A DNA stretch of 64,000 nucleotides from [Clostridium] symbiosum (GTDB lineage Bacteria; Bacillota; Clostridia; Lachnospirales; Lachnospiraceae), in NCBI GenBank assembly GCA_036419695.1, contig CP143946.1:1076001-1140000 (forward strand), written 5' to 3'. Below, piece after piece: positions 54,229 through 62,454 of this stretch (position 1 is its first letter; each line of letters begins with the position of its first letter). The notes beneath the pieces were generated by a model. The model saw only the letters and a list, made by a program, of their open reading frames with translations, ran no database searches and had not been told where the DNA came from. The translations under genes and the position numbers were made by a program.

Positions 54229-55845
54229 TTATTTTGTCGGATCGTTAATTCCAAGCCAACCTTCGGTAGGTGTAGCATCTGCGTTGATTTCAGTATAGGT
54301 GTAAAGATCATCATCATATAACTGGATAAATGGAACGGATACGATCATGTCATCAGTTACACTTGTGTATTCGCCATTAATATCCTCAATCATCATTTTG
54401 ATAAGTTCTTCAGAAGTATACTCTGTCTTATCATTTAATTTGATGGACTGAACTTTCTTTCCGCTGATCTTAACTTCTACATCATCCTCAGCAATACCCT
54501 TGTTTTCGATATCGTATTTCTTGCTGCTCTTCTGAACTTTACCCTTAGTATTTACAAGGTAAACATCACCACCGTAGTAGTACAGTCTGTAATCATCATC
54601 TGCATCAAGTCTCTTACCGTTGAAGTACAGATAATCATCCTTTAAGCCCTTGTAACCCTGGCCGTTCTTACCATTCTTTGTATTGAAGTAGAATGTGTAA
54701 TCATCATCATCACACTCAACGCTTGTTACACGGCCTGTCTTCTGATAACCGTTTTCGTCGAAGTAATAGAAACCATTGTCAGCGCTGCAGTACTGTAAGC
54801 CATCCTGCATCTGTCCCTTTTCATTGAATGCGAAGTATTTTCCGTTAATCTTCATTCTCTGAACAAAGACTTTCTTGTGGTCCTCATCGTATGTTGCGAA
54901 ATCTTTATCACCGCCATCAGCGTATTTAATCTCACCGTCATCTACATAGTACCAGTCTGTATCGCCGTCTGTACCAACGTCTTCAGAACCGTCCATCTGA
55001 TACCATCCGTCTGATCTCCAGCCTTCTTCTACAGCATTGTAGTACCTCATATCCTGAACTTTTGCAGATCCTGCACTGGCAACACCGTCAAGCTGAGCAT
55101 TAGAACTTACAGTCTTAGCAGTACCATTGATCCACTCATACAGCATCTGGCCGTGGTTGTTGAACATATAGTATTTGCCGTTGATTTTCTTCTTGTTTAC
55201 GCCTGTGTAAGCTTTACCTGAAGACTGGAAGTAGTACCATCCTTCATCATCACAGTCGTCATCTTCGCTACAGCCGAGAACTACTTCAAGATTGTCATCG
55301 TCATCTACGTCGTCCTCGTCAAGACCTGATTTCTCAAGCCATAACCACTGGCTCTCAGCTCTCCAGCCCTGATCTTCGTCGCCTAAGTAGAAAGCGTCGT
55401 CGCCATCCTGATGCCATCCTGTTAACATTTCACCATCTTCATTGAAGTAGTATGTTTTGCCATTGATTTTTTTGGAATCATCAGTAACTTTTTTACCTTT
55501 GTTTCCAAAGTAGTACCAATGCTCACCACCATCATCAGGATCATCCTCTTCGTCATCTGGCATTGTCTTAATCCAGGAGTTTACCAGCATGCGGCCTTCA
55601 CTGTTTACATAATAGTCGTCGTCAATCCATGTGTCAGTAGCCATCTCGCCGTCTTCGTCAAGATAGAACCAGTAAGCACCATCTTTCTTCCACTCATCTG
55701 TTACCATCTCATCATCGCTGTCATAATAGTGCCAGATTCCAGCGTCATCTTTTTCCCAACCAGCGGCGAAAGATGTCATGGAAGCACCCATAGCGAGTAA
55801 AGCTGCTGCAGAAAGAACTGCAACTAATTTAGTCTGCTTTCTCAT
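54229..55845 (-). CDS. Cell-wall-binding-repeat surface protein 3 (inverted copy)
   Basis: The 538-residue paralogue of surface proteins 1 and 2 is encoded on the opposite strand. Its signal peptide and first mature residues are identical to theirs; beyond that it diverges while keeping the CW-binding repeat pattern (KTYYFNEDGEMLTGW, GWYYFQSSGKAYTG, KYYMFNNHGQMLYEW, GFYYFDENGYQKTG) and the VPFIQLYDDDLYTY C-terminal motif. It is strongly acidic and has no catalytic domain. Only an inversion between block 1 and block 3 would place it behind the promoter near 47001. Confidence 0.88.
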   Translation of the reverse strand: MRKQTKLVAVLSAAALLAMGASMTSFAAGWEKDDAGIWHYYDSDDEMVTDEWKKDGAYWFYLDEDGEMATDTWIDDDYYVNSEGRMLVNSWIKTMPDDEEDDPDDGGEHWYYFGNKGKKVTDDSKKINGKTYYFNEDGEMLTGWHQDGDDAFYLGDEDQGWRAESQWLWLEKSGLDEDDVDDDDNLEVVLGCSEDDDCDDEGWYYFQSSGKAYTGVNKKKINGKYYMFNNHGQMLYEWINGTAKTVSSNAQLDGVASAGSAKVQDMRYYNAVEEGWRSDGWYQMDGSEDVGTDGDTDWYYVDDGEIKYADGGDKDFATYDEDHKKVFVQRMKINGKYFAFNEKGQMQDGLQYCSADNGFYYFDENGYQKTGRVTSVECDDDDYTFYFNTKNGKNGQGYKGLKDDYLYFNGKRLDADDDYRLYYYGGDVYLVNTKGKVQKSSKKYDIENKGIAEDDVEVKISGKKVQSIKLNDKTEYTSEELIKMMIEDINGEYTSVTDDMIVSVPFIQLYDDDLYTYTEINADATPTEGWLGINDPTK

Positions 55846-55938
55846 AATTAATGCACTCTCCTTTTTTTCTTTTTGAACTATTTCTCGAAATTTCCTAATT
55901 GCATTACGAGGTCATTATACTTCGGATAAGGAAAATTA
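55736..55938 (-). repeat. Conserved surface-gene 5' block, copy 3 (inverted)
   Basis: It is identical to copies 1 and 2 except for one extra A in the poly-A before the ribosome site (203 vs 202 bases). The orientation is opposite. Its candidate crossover palindrome is at 55884-55910. Confidence 0.95.
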
Positions 55939-56054
55939 TAGAGATGAAGAAAATCAGAAAAAGAGGAAGAGAGCAGTTCTCTGCCGAACTAAATATTTAT
56001 GCACAGAAACAATGGAACGCATACTCCGAGGATTCGAATACCGTTCTTACCCCT
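55939..56054. other. Right edge of the surface-protein locus
   Basis: No gene is seen. An AATATTTATGC-like string here is the inverse of one at 46810-46820, but the match is short and AT-rich. Confidence 0.3.
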
Positions 56055-56105
56055 CAATAAAAACAGCAGAATCAGGATACTCATCTATACCCTAATTCTG
56101 CCGTT
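56055..56105 (-). terminator. Terminator downstream of the MarR gene
   Basis: Arms 56062-56079 and 56086-56105 pair over ~18 bases with one bulge; on the minus strand the stem is followed by GTTTTTATTG. Confidence 0.55.
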
Positions 56106-56248
56106 AATTGATTCCCATGTAAATACTATAAGACATTCAATCCTAACTTAAGTCATAATCCTACCAAATTGTGTTTCCGTGTTTCCCACCATATAACAAA
56201 ACCGTCTGCATGGCAGCACTTCACGCATTCTCCGCACTTATGTCTGCC

Positions 56249-56773
56249 CTATCCAATCTTATCCCGCAGTCCATCACAGTCATAACCGACTTTAAATTTC
56301 TCCATCAGTTCCGTCAGTCTTCTGATACAGAAATCCATATCCTTTAATTCATCTTCCGTATAAGCACTGAGACCGTAAAGGGTGGATTCCAGCATCCCTC
56401 TTTTTAAGTCGTCCATCATATCCCGGCCATGGTCGCGGATGCGGATGTAGACTCTGCGGCGGTTTTCCTTATCGTGGATCCGTTCAACGAGTTCTTTTTC
56501 CTCCAGTACGTTGATCAATTTAGAGAGCTGCTGTTTGGTAATCTGAAGTTTATCTGCCAGTTCCGACATGGTGTAGTCCTCGTCTGCCCAGTTGTCAAGT
56601 GCAACCAGGGTAAAGAAGGGGAGAGAATTGACCTTGACGTCATTATCATGCTGATACTGGCATTTGGCCAGTGTAAGAAAGGCAACGGCAAATTCGAGGA
56701 AATGTACTCCAACTGAATTGATATCAGTTTTTGCTGAGCTTTCGAGACTTTTGTTATTCTGAATATTTTCCAT
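56249..56773 (-). CDS. MarR-family transcriptional regulator
   Basis: The 174-residue protein has a winged-helix MarR domain: FTLVALDNWADEDYTMSELADKLQITKQQLSKLINVLEEKELVERIHDKENRRRVYIRI spans recognition helix and wing (~55-115). Start 56773 has GGAGGA 7 bases upstream; the longer frame begins with TTG inside that ribosome site. It is divergent from ftsH with a 385-base AT-rich gap holding a palindrome next to the ftsH promoter, so it probably represses itself and/or ftsH in response to a small ligand. Confidence 0.88.
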   Translation of the reverse strand: MENIQNNKSLESSAKTDINSVGVHFLEFAVAFLTLAKCQYQHDNDVKVNSLPFFTLVALDNWADEDYTMSELADKLQITKQQLSKLINVLEEKELVERIHDKENRRRVYIRIRDHGRDMMDDLKRGMLESTLYGLSAYTEDELKDMDFCIRRLTELMEKFKVGYDCDGLRDKIG

Positions 56774-56985
56774 AAGCGGTTCCTCCAACAAAAATGTATT
56801 ATAGAAAAATAATAAATCAAATCCAAATTAAAAAAGCAAAGATAAAACAAAAAAGCAGCTGATTATTAAAAAACAGCGGATCAATGCAAAAAACCTCCGC
56901 ATAAAAACAAAAACATGCCAATGAATGCTGTTTACCCACGCTCCCATACTAGCATACTTTAATTTACAAGTCAATAATTATTAAA

Positions 56986-57003
56986 AGTAAATAAATATTT
57001 ACT
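56986..57003. promoter_or_regulatory. Candidate MarR operator
   Basis: The palindrome AGTAAAT-AAAT-ATTTACT lies just upstream of the -35 of the ftsH promoter in the divergent gap. MarR proteins usually bind 16-20-base palindromes of this kind. Confidence 0.45.
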
Positions 57004-57011
57004 ATAATATA

Positions 57012-57040
57012 TTGACAAATATTAATATAAGGGGTATAAA
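57012..57040 (+). promoter_or_regulatory. Promoter of ftsH
   Basis: A perfect TTGACA (57012-57017) and TATAAA (57035-57040) are 17 bases apart, followed by a ~110-base leader. Confidence 0.75.
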
Positions 57041-57158
57041 TTTAATAGATCAGGAGCACAAAAAGATTGATTGAGATTCATATAAAACTCAACTAATTTT
57101 AAGAATCACCTGATATGGATATGATATAGGATAACAGTACAAATAAGAGGAGAACAAT

Positions 57159-58997
57159 ATGAACGAAAGTAATAACGGCAACAAAGCACCGAAAAAATCT
57201 TTTCTGTATTATTACGGACTGGTAATGCTGATACTGATGCTACTGAACATTTTCGTTTTTCCGTCATTGATGGACAGGACTCAGCAGGTCAGATATGATC
57301 AGTTTATAGATGAACTGGACAAGAAGAATGTGGATGAGGTGTATGTGACGACGAACGGTGAAATTGTCTATACCCTGAAAGATAGTAAGTGGAAAATTAA
57401 TTATAAGACAGGTTCGTTCCCGGGCGACAACCTTCAGAAAAGAATTACAGAAGCCGGCGTAGAAAAATACAGTACCGAGACTCCAACTCAGGCATCTCCA
57501 CTGCTTAATTTCCTGGTTACCTGGATTCTGCCTCTGATTATTTTTATCGGCCTCGGCCAGATTATGAGCAGGGCGATGATGAAGAGGATGGGCGGCGGCA
57601 ACGCGATGACCTTTGGAAAGTCCAATGCTAAAATATATGCGGAATCTGAGACCGGGAAAACATTTGCCGATGTGGCCGGGCAGGATGAGGCGAAAGAAGC
57701 ATTGCAGGAAATTGTGGATTTTCTGCATAATCCGCAGAAATATGCAGAGATTGGTGCGGTACTCCCCAAGGGGGCATTACTTGTGGGTCCTCCTGGAACA
57801 GGCAAGACGCTGCTTGCGAAGGCAGTTGCCGGTGAAGCGCATGTGCCGTTTTTCTCCATTTCCGGCTCGGAGTTTGTGGAAATGTTTGTCGGAATGGGTG
57901 CGGCCAAGGTGCGCGACCTGTTCAAACAGGCCAGTGAGAAAGCTCCCTGTATTGTATTTATAGATGAGATCGATACGATTGGTAAGAAACGTGACGGAGC
58001 CGGAATGGGCGGAAATGATGAGCGTGAGCAGACTTTAAACCAGCTTCTCACGGAGATGGACGGATTTGACGGCCGTAAGGGTGTTGTTATCCTGGCAGCG
58101 ACAAACAGGCCTGAATCGCTTGACAAGGCCCTGTTGAGACCGGGGCGTTTTGACCGGAGAATTCCGGCCGAGCTCCCTGACTTAAAGGGCAGAGAGGCAA
58201 TTCTTAAAGTTCACGCCAAACAGGTGAAGGTCGATGAAACGGTTGATTATAATGCAATCGCGAGGGCCACAAGCGGCGCCAGCGGAGCAGAGCTTGCCAA
58301 TATTATTAATGAGGCTGCGCTGAGGGCGGTCAGAATGGGACGGAAAACCGTTTCCCAGGCAGATCTGGAAGAAAGCGTAGAGACGGTGATTGCCGGATAC
58401 CAGAGAAAAGACGCCGGTGTTTCAACTGATGAGAAAAAGATTGTTTCCTATCATGAAGTGGGCCATGCGCTGGTGGCAGCTCTTCAGAACCACTCAGCTC
58501 CGGTTCATAAAATTACAATTATTCCGAGAACATCGGGAGCGCTGGGATACACAATGCAGGTCGAATCCGATCAGCGGTTCCTGATGAGCAGGGAGGAGGC
58601 GTTTAATAAGATTGTGACATTGACGGGCGGCCGTGCTGCAGAAGATTTGATTTTCCATTCAATCACAACGGGTGCATCCAATGATATTGAACAGGCTACA
58701 AAGATTGCAAGAGCCATGGTTACCCGATACGGCATGAGCGATCAGTTCGGTATGGTAGCCCTGGAGACCGTAAACAATGCCTATCTGGGCGGGGATGCTT
58801 CCCTGGCCTGTTCGGCAGATACAGCGACAAGAATTGACGACGAAGTGATATCAATGGTAAAAGAAGCTTATGATAAGGCTAAAAAGATCCTGACCGGAAA
58901 CGAAGAAAAACTTCATGAACTGGCAGCCTACCTTCTCGAGAAAGAGACAATTACCGGTGAAGAATTCATGGAGATTCTGAATAAAAAAGAGGAATAA
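57159..58997 (+). CDS. ftsH: FtsH-family membrane AAA+ zinc protease
   Basis: The 612-residue protein has two membrane helices (~15-35 and ~112-132) around an extracytoplasmic loop. The AAA+ module has Walker A GPPGTGKT (~210), Walker B CIVFIDEID and SRH AATNRPESLDKALLRPGRFDR. The M41 protease domain has zinc motif HEVGH (~432) and a downstream D in the ASNDIEQATKIAR region. It degrades misassembled membrane and some cytosolic proteins. The divergent MarR gene and operator suggest that this copy is ligand-regulated, so it may be an accessory paralogue. Confidence 0.95.
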   Translation: MNESNNGNKAPKKSFLYYYGLVMLILMLLNIFVFPSLMDRTQQVRYDQFIDELDKKNVDEVYVTTNGEIVYTLKDSKWKINYKTGSFPGDNLQKRITEAGVEKYSTETPTQASPLLNFLVTWILPLIIFIGLGQIMSRAMMKRMGGGNAMTFGKSNAKIYAESETGKTFADVAGQDEAKEALQEIVDFLHNPQKYAEIGAVLPKGALLVGPPGTGKTLLAKAVAGEAHVPFFSISGSEFVEMFVGMGAAKVRDLFKQASEKAPCIVFIDEIDTIGKKRDGAGMGGNDEREQTLNQLLTEMDGFDGRKGVVILAATNRPESLDKALLRPGRFDRRIPAELPDLKGREAILKVHAKQVKVDETVDYNAIARATSGASGAELANIINEAALRAVRMGRKTVSQADLEESVETVIAGYQRKDAGVSTDEKKIVSYHEVGHALVAALQNHSAPVHKITIIPRTSGALGYTMQVESDQRFLMSREEAFNKIVTLTGGRAAEDLIFHSITTGASNDIEQATKIARAMVTRYGMSDQFGMVALETVNNAYLGGDASLACSADTATRIDDEVISMVKEAYDKAKKILTGNEEKLHELAAYLLEKETITGEEFMEILNKKEE

Positions 58998-59165
58998 AAA
59001 GATGGGCCAACGCCTAGGATAGACGCGAAAAATAAGCAGAAAAAATAACGCAAAGCATAAACCGGAAAAATAACAAGAAAATGAACGGTAAGAATAGACG
59101 AGAAGAATCAAGAAAAAGAATAAATATAGAAGGAACAAAAAAATAAATTATAAAAGAACAGGATA
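58998..59165. other. Purine-rich 3' region after ftsH
   Basis: About 165 bases are strongly A/G-rich on the + strand with recurring GAAAAATAA-like words, followed by the terminator. No gene is supported. Confidence 0.4.
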
Positions 59166-59230
59166 AAACGGGATATGCCCCGACGATGCTGATATTTAAC
59201 ATCCGTCGGGGCATATCCCGTTTGTTTTTA
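59166..59230 (+). terminator. Very long terminator hairpin after ftsH
   Basis: A 23-bp stem with a single-base bulge (59166-59188 with 59200-59223) is followed by TTTGTTTTTA. Confidence 0.85.
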
Positions 59231-59232
59231 TA

Positions 59233-59277
59233 GAGTGGCAATGAGAAGTTCGCAAAGCATGCTTTTCGTTGTTTGTA
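59233..59277. repeat. Dispersed hairpin repeat, family 1, copy B
   Basis: It shares 42 of 45 bases with 36064-36108; again it starts within a few bases of a terminator. Several changes preserve pairing through G-T wobble. Confidence 0.7.
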
Positions 59278-59500
59278 GAAAAGTACGTCCTGTGAATGAA
59301 ACCACCTCGTGCAGGATGCAGGCCTGCGCAGATGGAATATACCGCTGGAGGCCGCGTCCGGCGCGTGAGTATGCCAAGACAGAATCTATATTTATGTGGG
59401 ACCGGCCTTACCGGGCTGCCGCATAGAAAAAGTGAAATTTATCAACAAATAGAAGGTATAATCGGTGGATTCTGACTTATACGAATGTAGTCATGACGTT
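59278..59500. other. Intergenic region before the amidohydrolase operon
   Basis: A GC-rich segment (59285-59425) with a GCAGGCCTGC palindrome is followed by AT-rich sequence. A 63-codon open frame here starts inside the dispersed repeat and looks spurious. Confidence 0.4.
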
Positions 59501-59504
59501 TTAT

Positions 59505-59528
59505 ATTTTGTTACAAAATAGATATAAT
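59505..59528 (+). promoter_or_regulatory. Promoter/operator of the amidohydrolase operon
   Basis: TATAAT at 59523-59528 is preceded by the inverted repeat ATTTTG-TTA-CAAAAT (59505-59519) located in the promoter spacer, a typical repressor site. The -35 is weak (TTTATA-like). Confidence 0.5.
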
Positions 59529-59665
59529 AAGCCTATCACTCATGAGAAGAATTAAAAGAAAACTGAATTTAAGGGCAGGTTAAAAACAGGTCCTGGAGTA
59601 ACTGGAAATTGCTATTTTTGAAAACAGGCGCGCTGAGAAAGAAAATGGTATGAGTGGAGGAACAG

Positions 59666-61063
59666 ATGAAATTTGACGTTATATTAAAGGGCGGGAGGGT
59701 ATTTGATCCGGTTAACCGCGTGGACGGTCATTTTGATATAGGAATCCGGGAAGGCAGGATCGCCGCGCTCGGCGGGGAGCTGGGCCAGGCGGATGAAGTG
59801 GTTGACGTCTCCGGCCTGACGGTGGTTCCGGGAATTATCGATATGCATGTGCATGTGACGAAGCTTCTGGGAGGAAGAGTCGGATATTACATGGCGGCCA
59901 GAACCGGAGTCACGACAATCATAGATTATGCGGGGCCGGTTTCCGACATCACATCCCAGCTGGGACAGTATGGCTGCGGCATGAACGTAGGCTGCATTGA
60001 TGCGGTGCTGCCGGATTTAGTAGGGAAATCGCCATCCAGGGAACAGGTGAGGGGATTTTTAGAGAACTCCCTGCAAAACGGTTCTTTGGGGCTTAAGATT
60101 CTGGGCGGTCATTTTCCGTTGACTCCCGGGGCATCCAGATTCTGTGTGGAAGAAGCCAACGAAAAAAAGGTGATGGTGGCCTGCCACGCCGGAAGCACGG
60201 AAAACAGAAGTGATATATATGGGTTGAAAGAGGCGGTGGATTATGCCAAAGGCCAGAGGCTTTTAATGGCCCATATCAATGCCTATTGCCGTGGGAACCG
60301 GTATCATTATCTGGAAGAGCTGCGAGATGCTTTCAAACTTCTCAGGGATAACAGAAATATCATTTCAGACTCCCACATGGCGGTAAATAACGGAACGGGA
60401 GGCGCCTGCAGGGATGGCGTTCCCTGTGATGCCATTACGGTCAACTGTTTAAAGATGTTTGGATATGAGCCGACGAAAGAGGGGCTTGCCCTGGCGATGA
60501 AAGATGGACAGGTGAAAGCGATAGCCGTTCTTGAGAAAGAAAATGTGCTTTTGGAAAAAGAAGAGGCGCTAAAGTACTGGAGGGAGCACGGGACGAACAT
60601 CAATGTAAGTTTCCCGGCAAATCTCGCTTCCGTCGCCTCGGCCTGCATTGTAGAGAGAAGGACTCCCGGAGGAGAGCCGCTGATTGAACTGGCAGCGACG
60701 GATGGGGGAGGTTTCCCGAGAAACGGCCTGATTCAAAAATTACTTCCTTTTTACCGTTTGGGATATCTGACGTTAAAAGAGGTAATTGAAAAATGTTCGG
60801 TCAAACCGGCGGAGGTTTTTGGGCTTACGGGCAAAGGAAATCTTGGGATTGGCGCGGATGCGGATATTACGGTATTGGATTTAGAACGCCTGGACGCGGT
60901 TATGAGCTTCGCCGGAGGAAAAAAAATTATGGAACATGGATCGGTTACAGGAACGGGGGGAACGTTCCTGACAACAGAGGCCGGAGTGAAAACGGCGGAG
61001 AAGATGCAGCTTAAATATCAGTTGGCGGATACGGCGGGAAGCACTTTATACGGGGAACGGTAG
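59666..61063 (+). CDS. Amidohydrolase-superfamily enzyme (dihydroorotase/D-aminoacylase-like)
   Basis: The 465-residue protein has the composite beta-sandwich plus TIM-barrel layout: KFDVILKGGRVFDPVNR at the start, then the HxH metal motif in GIIDMHVHVTK (~60), H in MVACHAGS (~175), H in LMAHINAY (~203), late D in ATDGGGF and a C-terminal ADITVLDLE strand. The barrel is that of dihydroorotase/allantoinase/N-acyl-D-amino acid deacylase enzymes; the substrate is unknown. ATG 59666 with GGAGGA just upstream is preferred to GTG 59654. It is first in an operon with a permease and a C69 peptidase, which points to uptake and hydrolysis of an N-substituted amino acid or peptide. Confidence 0.8.
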   Translation: MKFDVILKGGRVFDPVNRVDGHFDIGIREGRIAALGGELGQADEVVDVSGLTVVPGIIDMHVHVTKLLGGRVGYYMAARTGVTTIIDYAGPVSDITSQLGQYGCGMNVGCIDAVLPDLVGKSPSREQVRGFLENSLQNGSLGLKILGGHFPLTPGASRFCVEEANEKKVMVACHAGSTENRSDIYGLKEAVDYAKGQRLLMAHINAYCRGNRYHYLEELRDAFKLLRDNRNIISDSHMAVNNGTGGACRDGVPCDAITVNCLKMFGYEPTKEGLALAMKDGQVKAIAVLEKENVLLEKEEALKYWREHGTNINVSFPANLASVASACIVERRTPGGEPLIELAATDGGGFPRNGLIQKLLPFYRLGYLTLKEVIEKCSVKPAEVFGLTGKGNLGIGADADITVLDLERLDAVMSFAGGKKIMEHGSVTGTGGTFLTTEAGVKTAEKMQLKYQLADTAGSTLYGER

Positions 61064-61123
61064 GAACGGCCAAGAGCCCGTTTCTATGAATTAATTCAAT
61101 TCAGATTTAGAAAGGAGATTCTT

Positions 61124-62431
61124 ATGATGATTTTTAACTTACCTCCTATATTGGGGTTAACTCCATTGATTGTTTACATAATTCTGGCTTTTCGTCCGAA
61201 GATCCATCCGCTGGTGAATGTTTCAATTTGCCTTGCGATCGGCGCGGTCCTTACAAAGACGAACCTTCTGGAATTCGGTGCGGTTCTCACAACTTCGTTG
61301 GGCTCGTTTCTTGGCCAGGTCGGTTTTATTATCATGATCGGTTCCGGCCTGGGCCTGATTTTGAAGGAATCCGGAGTTGCGGAAAATCTTGTCCATTTGA
61401 TGGTACGGAAGATTGGTATCAATTCGATCAGCAGGGCAATTATAGCGTCCATGCTTGCGTCGATGTTCATGGTTCTCGTTCTGAGCACTCTGACAGGCGG
61501 CAATGCGGTCATAGCGCCGATTCTTATCCCCCTGGTTGCGTCTGTGGGAATGACTCCCAGCACGCTGGCCATTATCATGCAGACCGCAGGCGTGACAGGT
61601 CTTTTCATCAGTCCGTTTTCTCCTCCAATGGTAACGATTATGGAGGTAACAGGACTTGCCTATCAGCAGGTTTTACTTTATGCCAGCTTGCCGGTGTGTA
61701 TTCCGATGTGGCTGATTACCTATTTTAATGCGAAACGGGTTCAAAAGGCTACGTCGGGCGTATGTGACTATCCGGAAGGAACCGCCCTGTCGGTGGATGC
61801 TTACAAAGCCTCTCCCGAGGCCAAAAGAGCAACCCTGTTCTTTGGCGTGGCAATGGCGCTGATTGTAGGCTATGGCATTATGTTTAAACTGGGAGTTGCC
61901 CATGCGATTACCGTTATTACAGTGGCCGTACTGGCAACCGGATTCGGAGCCCGTTTTAAGATAGACAAAACGATTGATTTGTTTATGAAGGGATGTGCGC
62001 AGTATTTCTGGATTTTTATGCTGTTTATTCTGATGGATCCATTCCTGAATTTCATTTCCAAGAGCGGCGCCTTTGATGCGCTTGTGGAAATTGGCGCACC
62101 ATTAGTGGAGAGCGGGGGTAAAGTCGGACTGTCGATGCTCGCCTCTTTGATTGGTACATTTGGTATCCAGGGCGCTGCCGTTGCGCAGGCGGTAATGCTT
62201 AATACGGTATTCCGTCCCCTGGTGGATGCGACCGGACTCAGTATGCATGTCTGGGCGATCGTAATATTGATTGGTTCTCAGATGACATCATTTGCCTATC
62301 CCGGCCTCGATATGGTTGCGGCAACCGGTACGGCGCGTTCCAGTGATATGAAATCTCAGGTAAAGCATGGCTGGATGGTTACGGCAGCCGTATTGGCGGT
62401 GTGCCTTGTGATGTCAATCCTGTTTGGGTAA
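61124..62431 (+). CDS. Ion-transporter-superfamily permease (GntP/DcuC-like)
   Basis: The 435-residue protein has ~11-12 hydrophobic helices and a two-fold pattern. The segment STLTGGNAVIAPILIPLVASVGMTP and the repeat-like GTFGIQGAAVAQAVMLNTVF resemble the helical-hairpin motifs of organic-acid transporters in the IT superfamily. It probably carries a carboxylate, amino-acid derivative or small peptide for the flanking hydrolases. Start 61124 has AAAGGAG ~8 bases upstream; the gap to the amidohydrolase is 60 bases, and the peptidase follows by 23 bases. Confidence 0.7.
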   Translation: MMIFNLPPILGLTPLIVYIILAFRPKIHPLVNVSICLAIGAVLTKTNLLEFGAVLTTSLGSFLGQVGFIIMIGSGLGLILKESGVAENLVHLMVRKIGINSISRAIIASMLASMFMVLVLSTLTGGNAVIAPILIPLVASVGMTPSTLAIIMQTAGVTGLFISPFSPPMVTIMEVTGLAYQQVLLYASLPVCIPMWLITYFNAKRVQKATSGVCDYPEGTALSVDAYKASPEAKRATLFFGVAMALIVGYGIMFKLGVAHAITVITVAVLATGFGARFKIDKTIDLFMKGCAQYFWIFMLFILMDPFLNFISKSGAFDALVEIGAPLVESGGKVGLSMLASLIGTFGIQGAAVAQAVMLNTVFRPLVDATGLSMHVWAIVILIGSQMTSFAYPGLDMVAATGTARSSDMKSQVKHGWMVTAAVLAVCLVMSILFG

Positions 62432-62454
62432 TTTATGGAAGGAGAAGAGTAAAT

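Noticed and set aside
46805..56009. Short inverted match (TTTCTGCATAAATATT versus the inverse of 55992-56009) flanking the whole surface-protein locus
   Set aside because: Only about 11 contiguous AT-rich bases agree with a two-base gap; this is expected by chance at such composition.
59235..59426. 63-codon frame after ftsH
   Set aside because: It begins within the dispersed hairpin repeat and has an Arg/Cys-rich, domain-less product.
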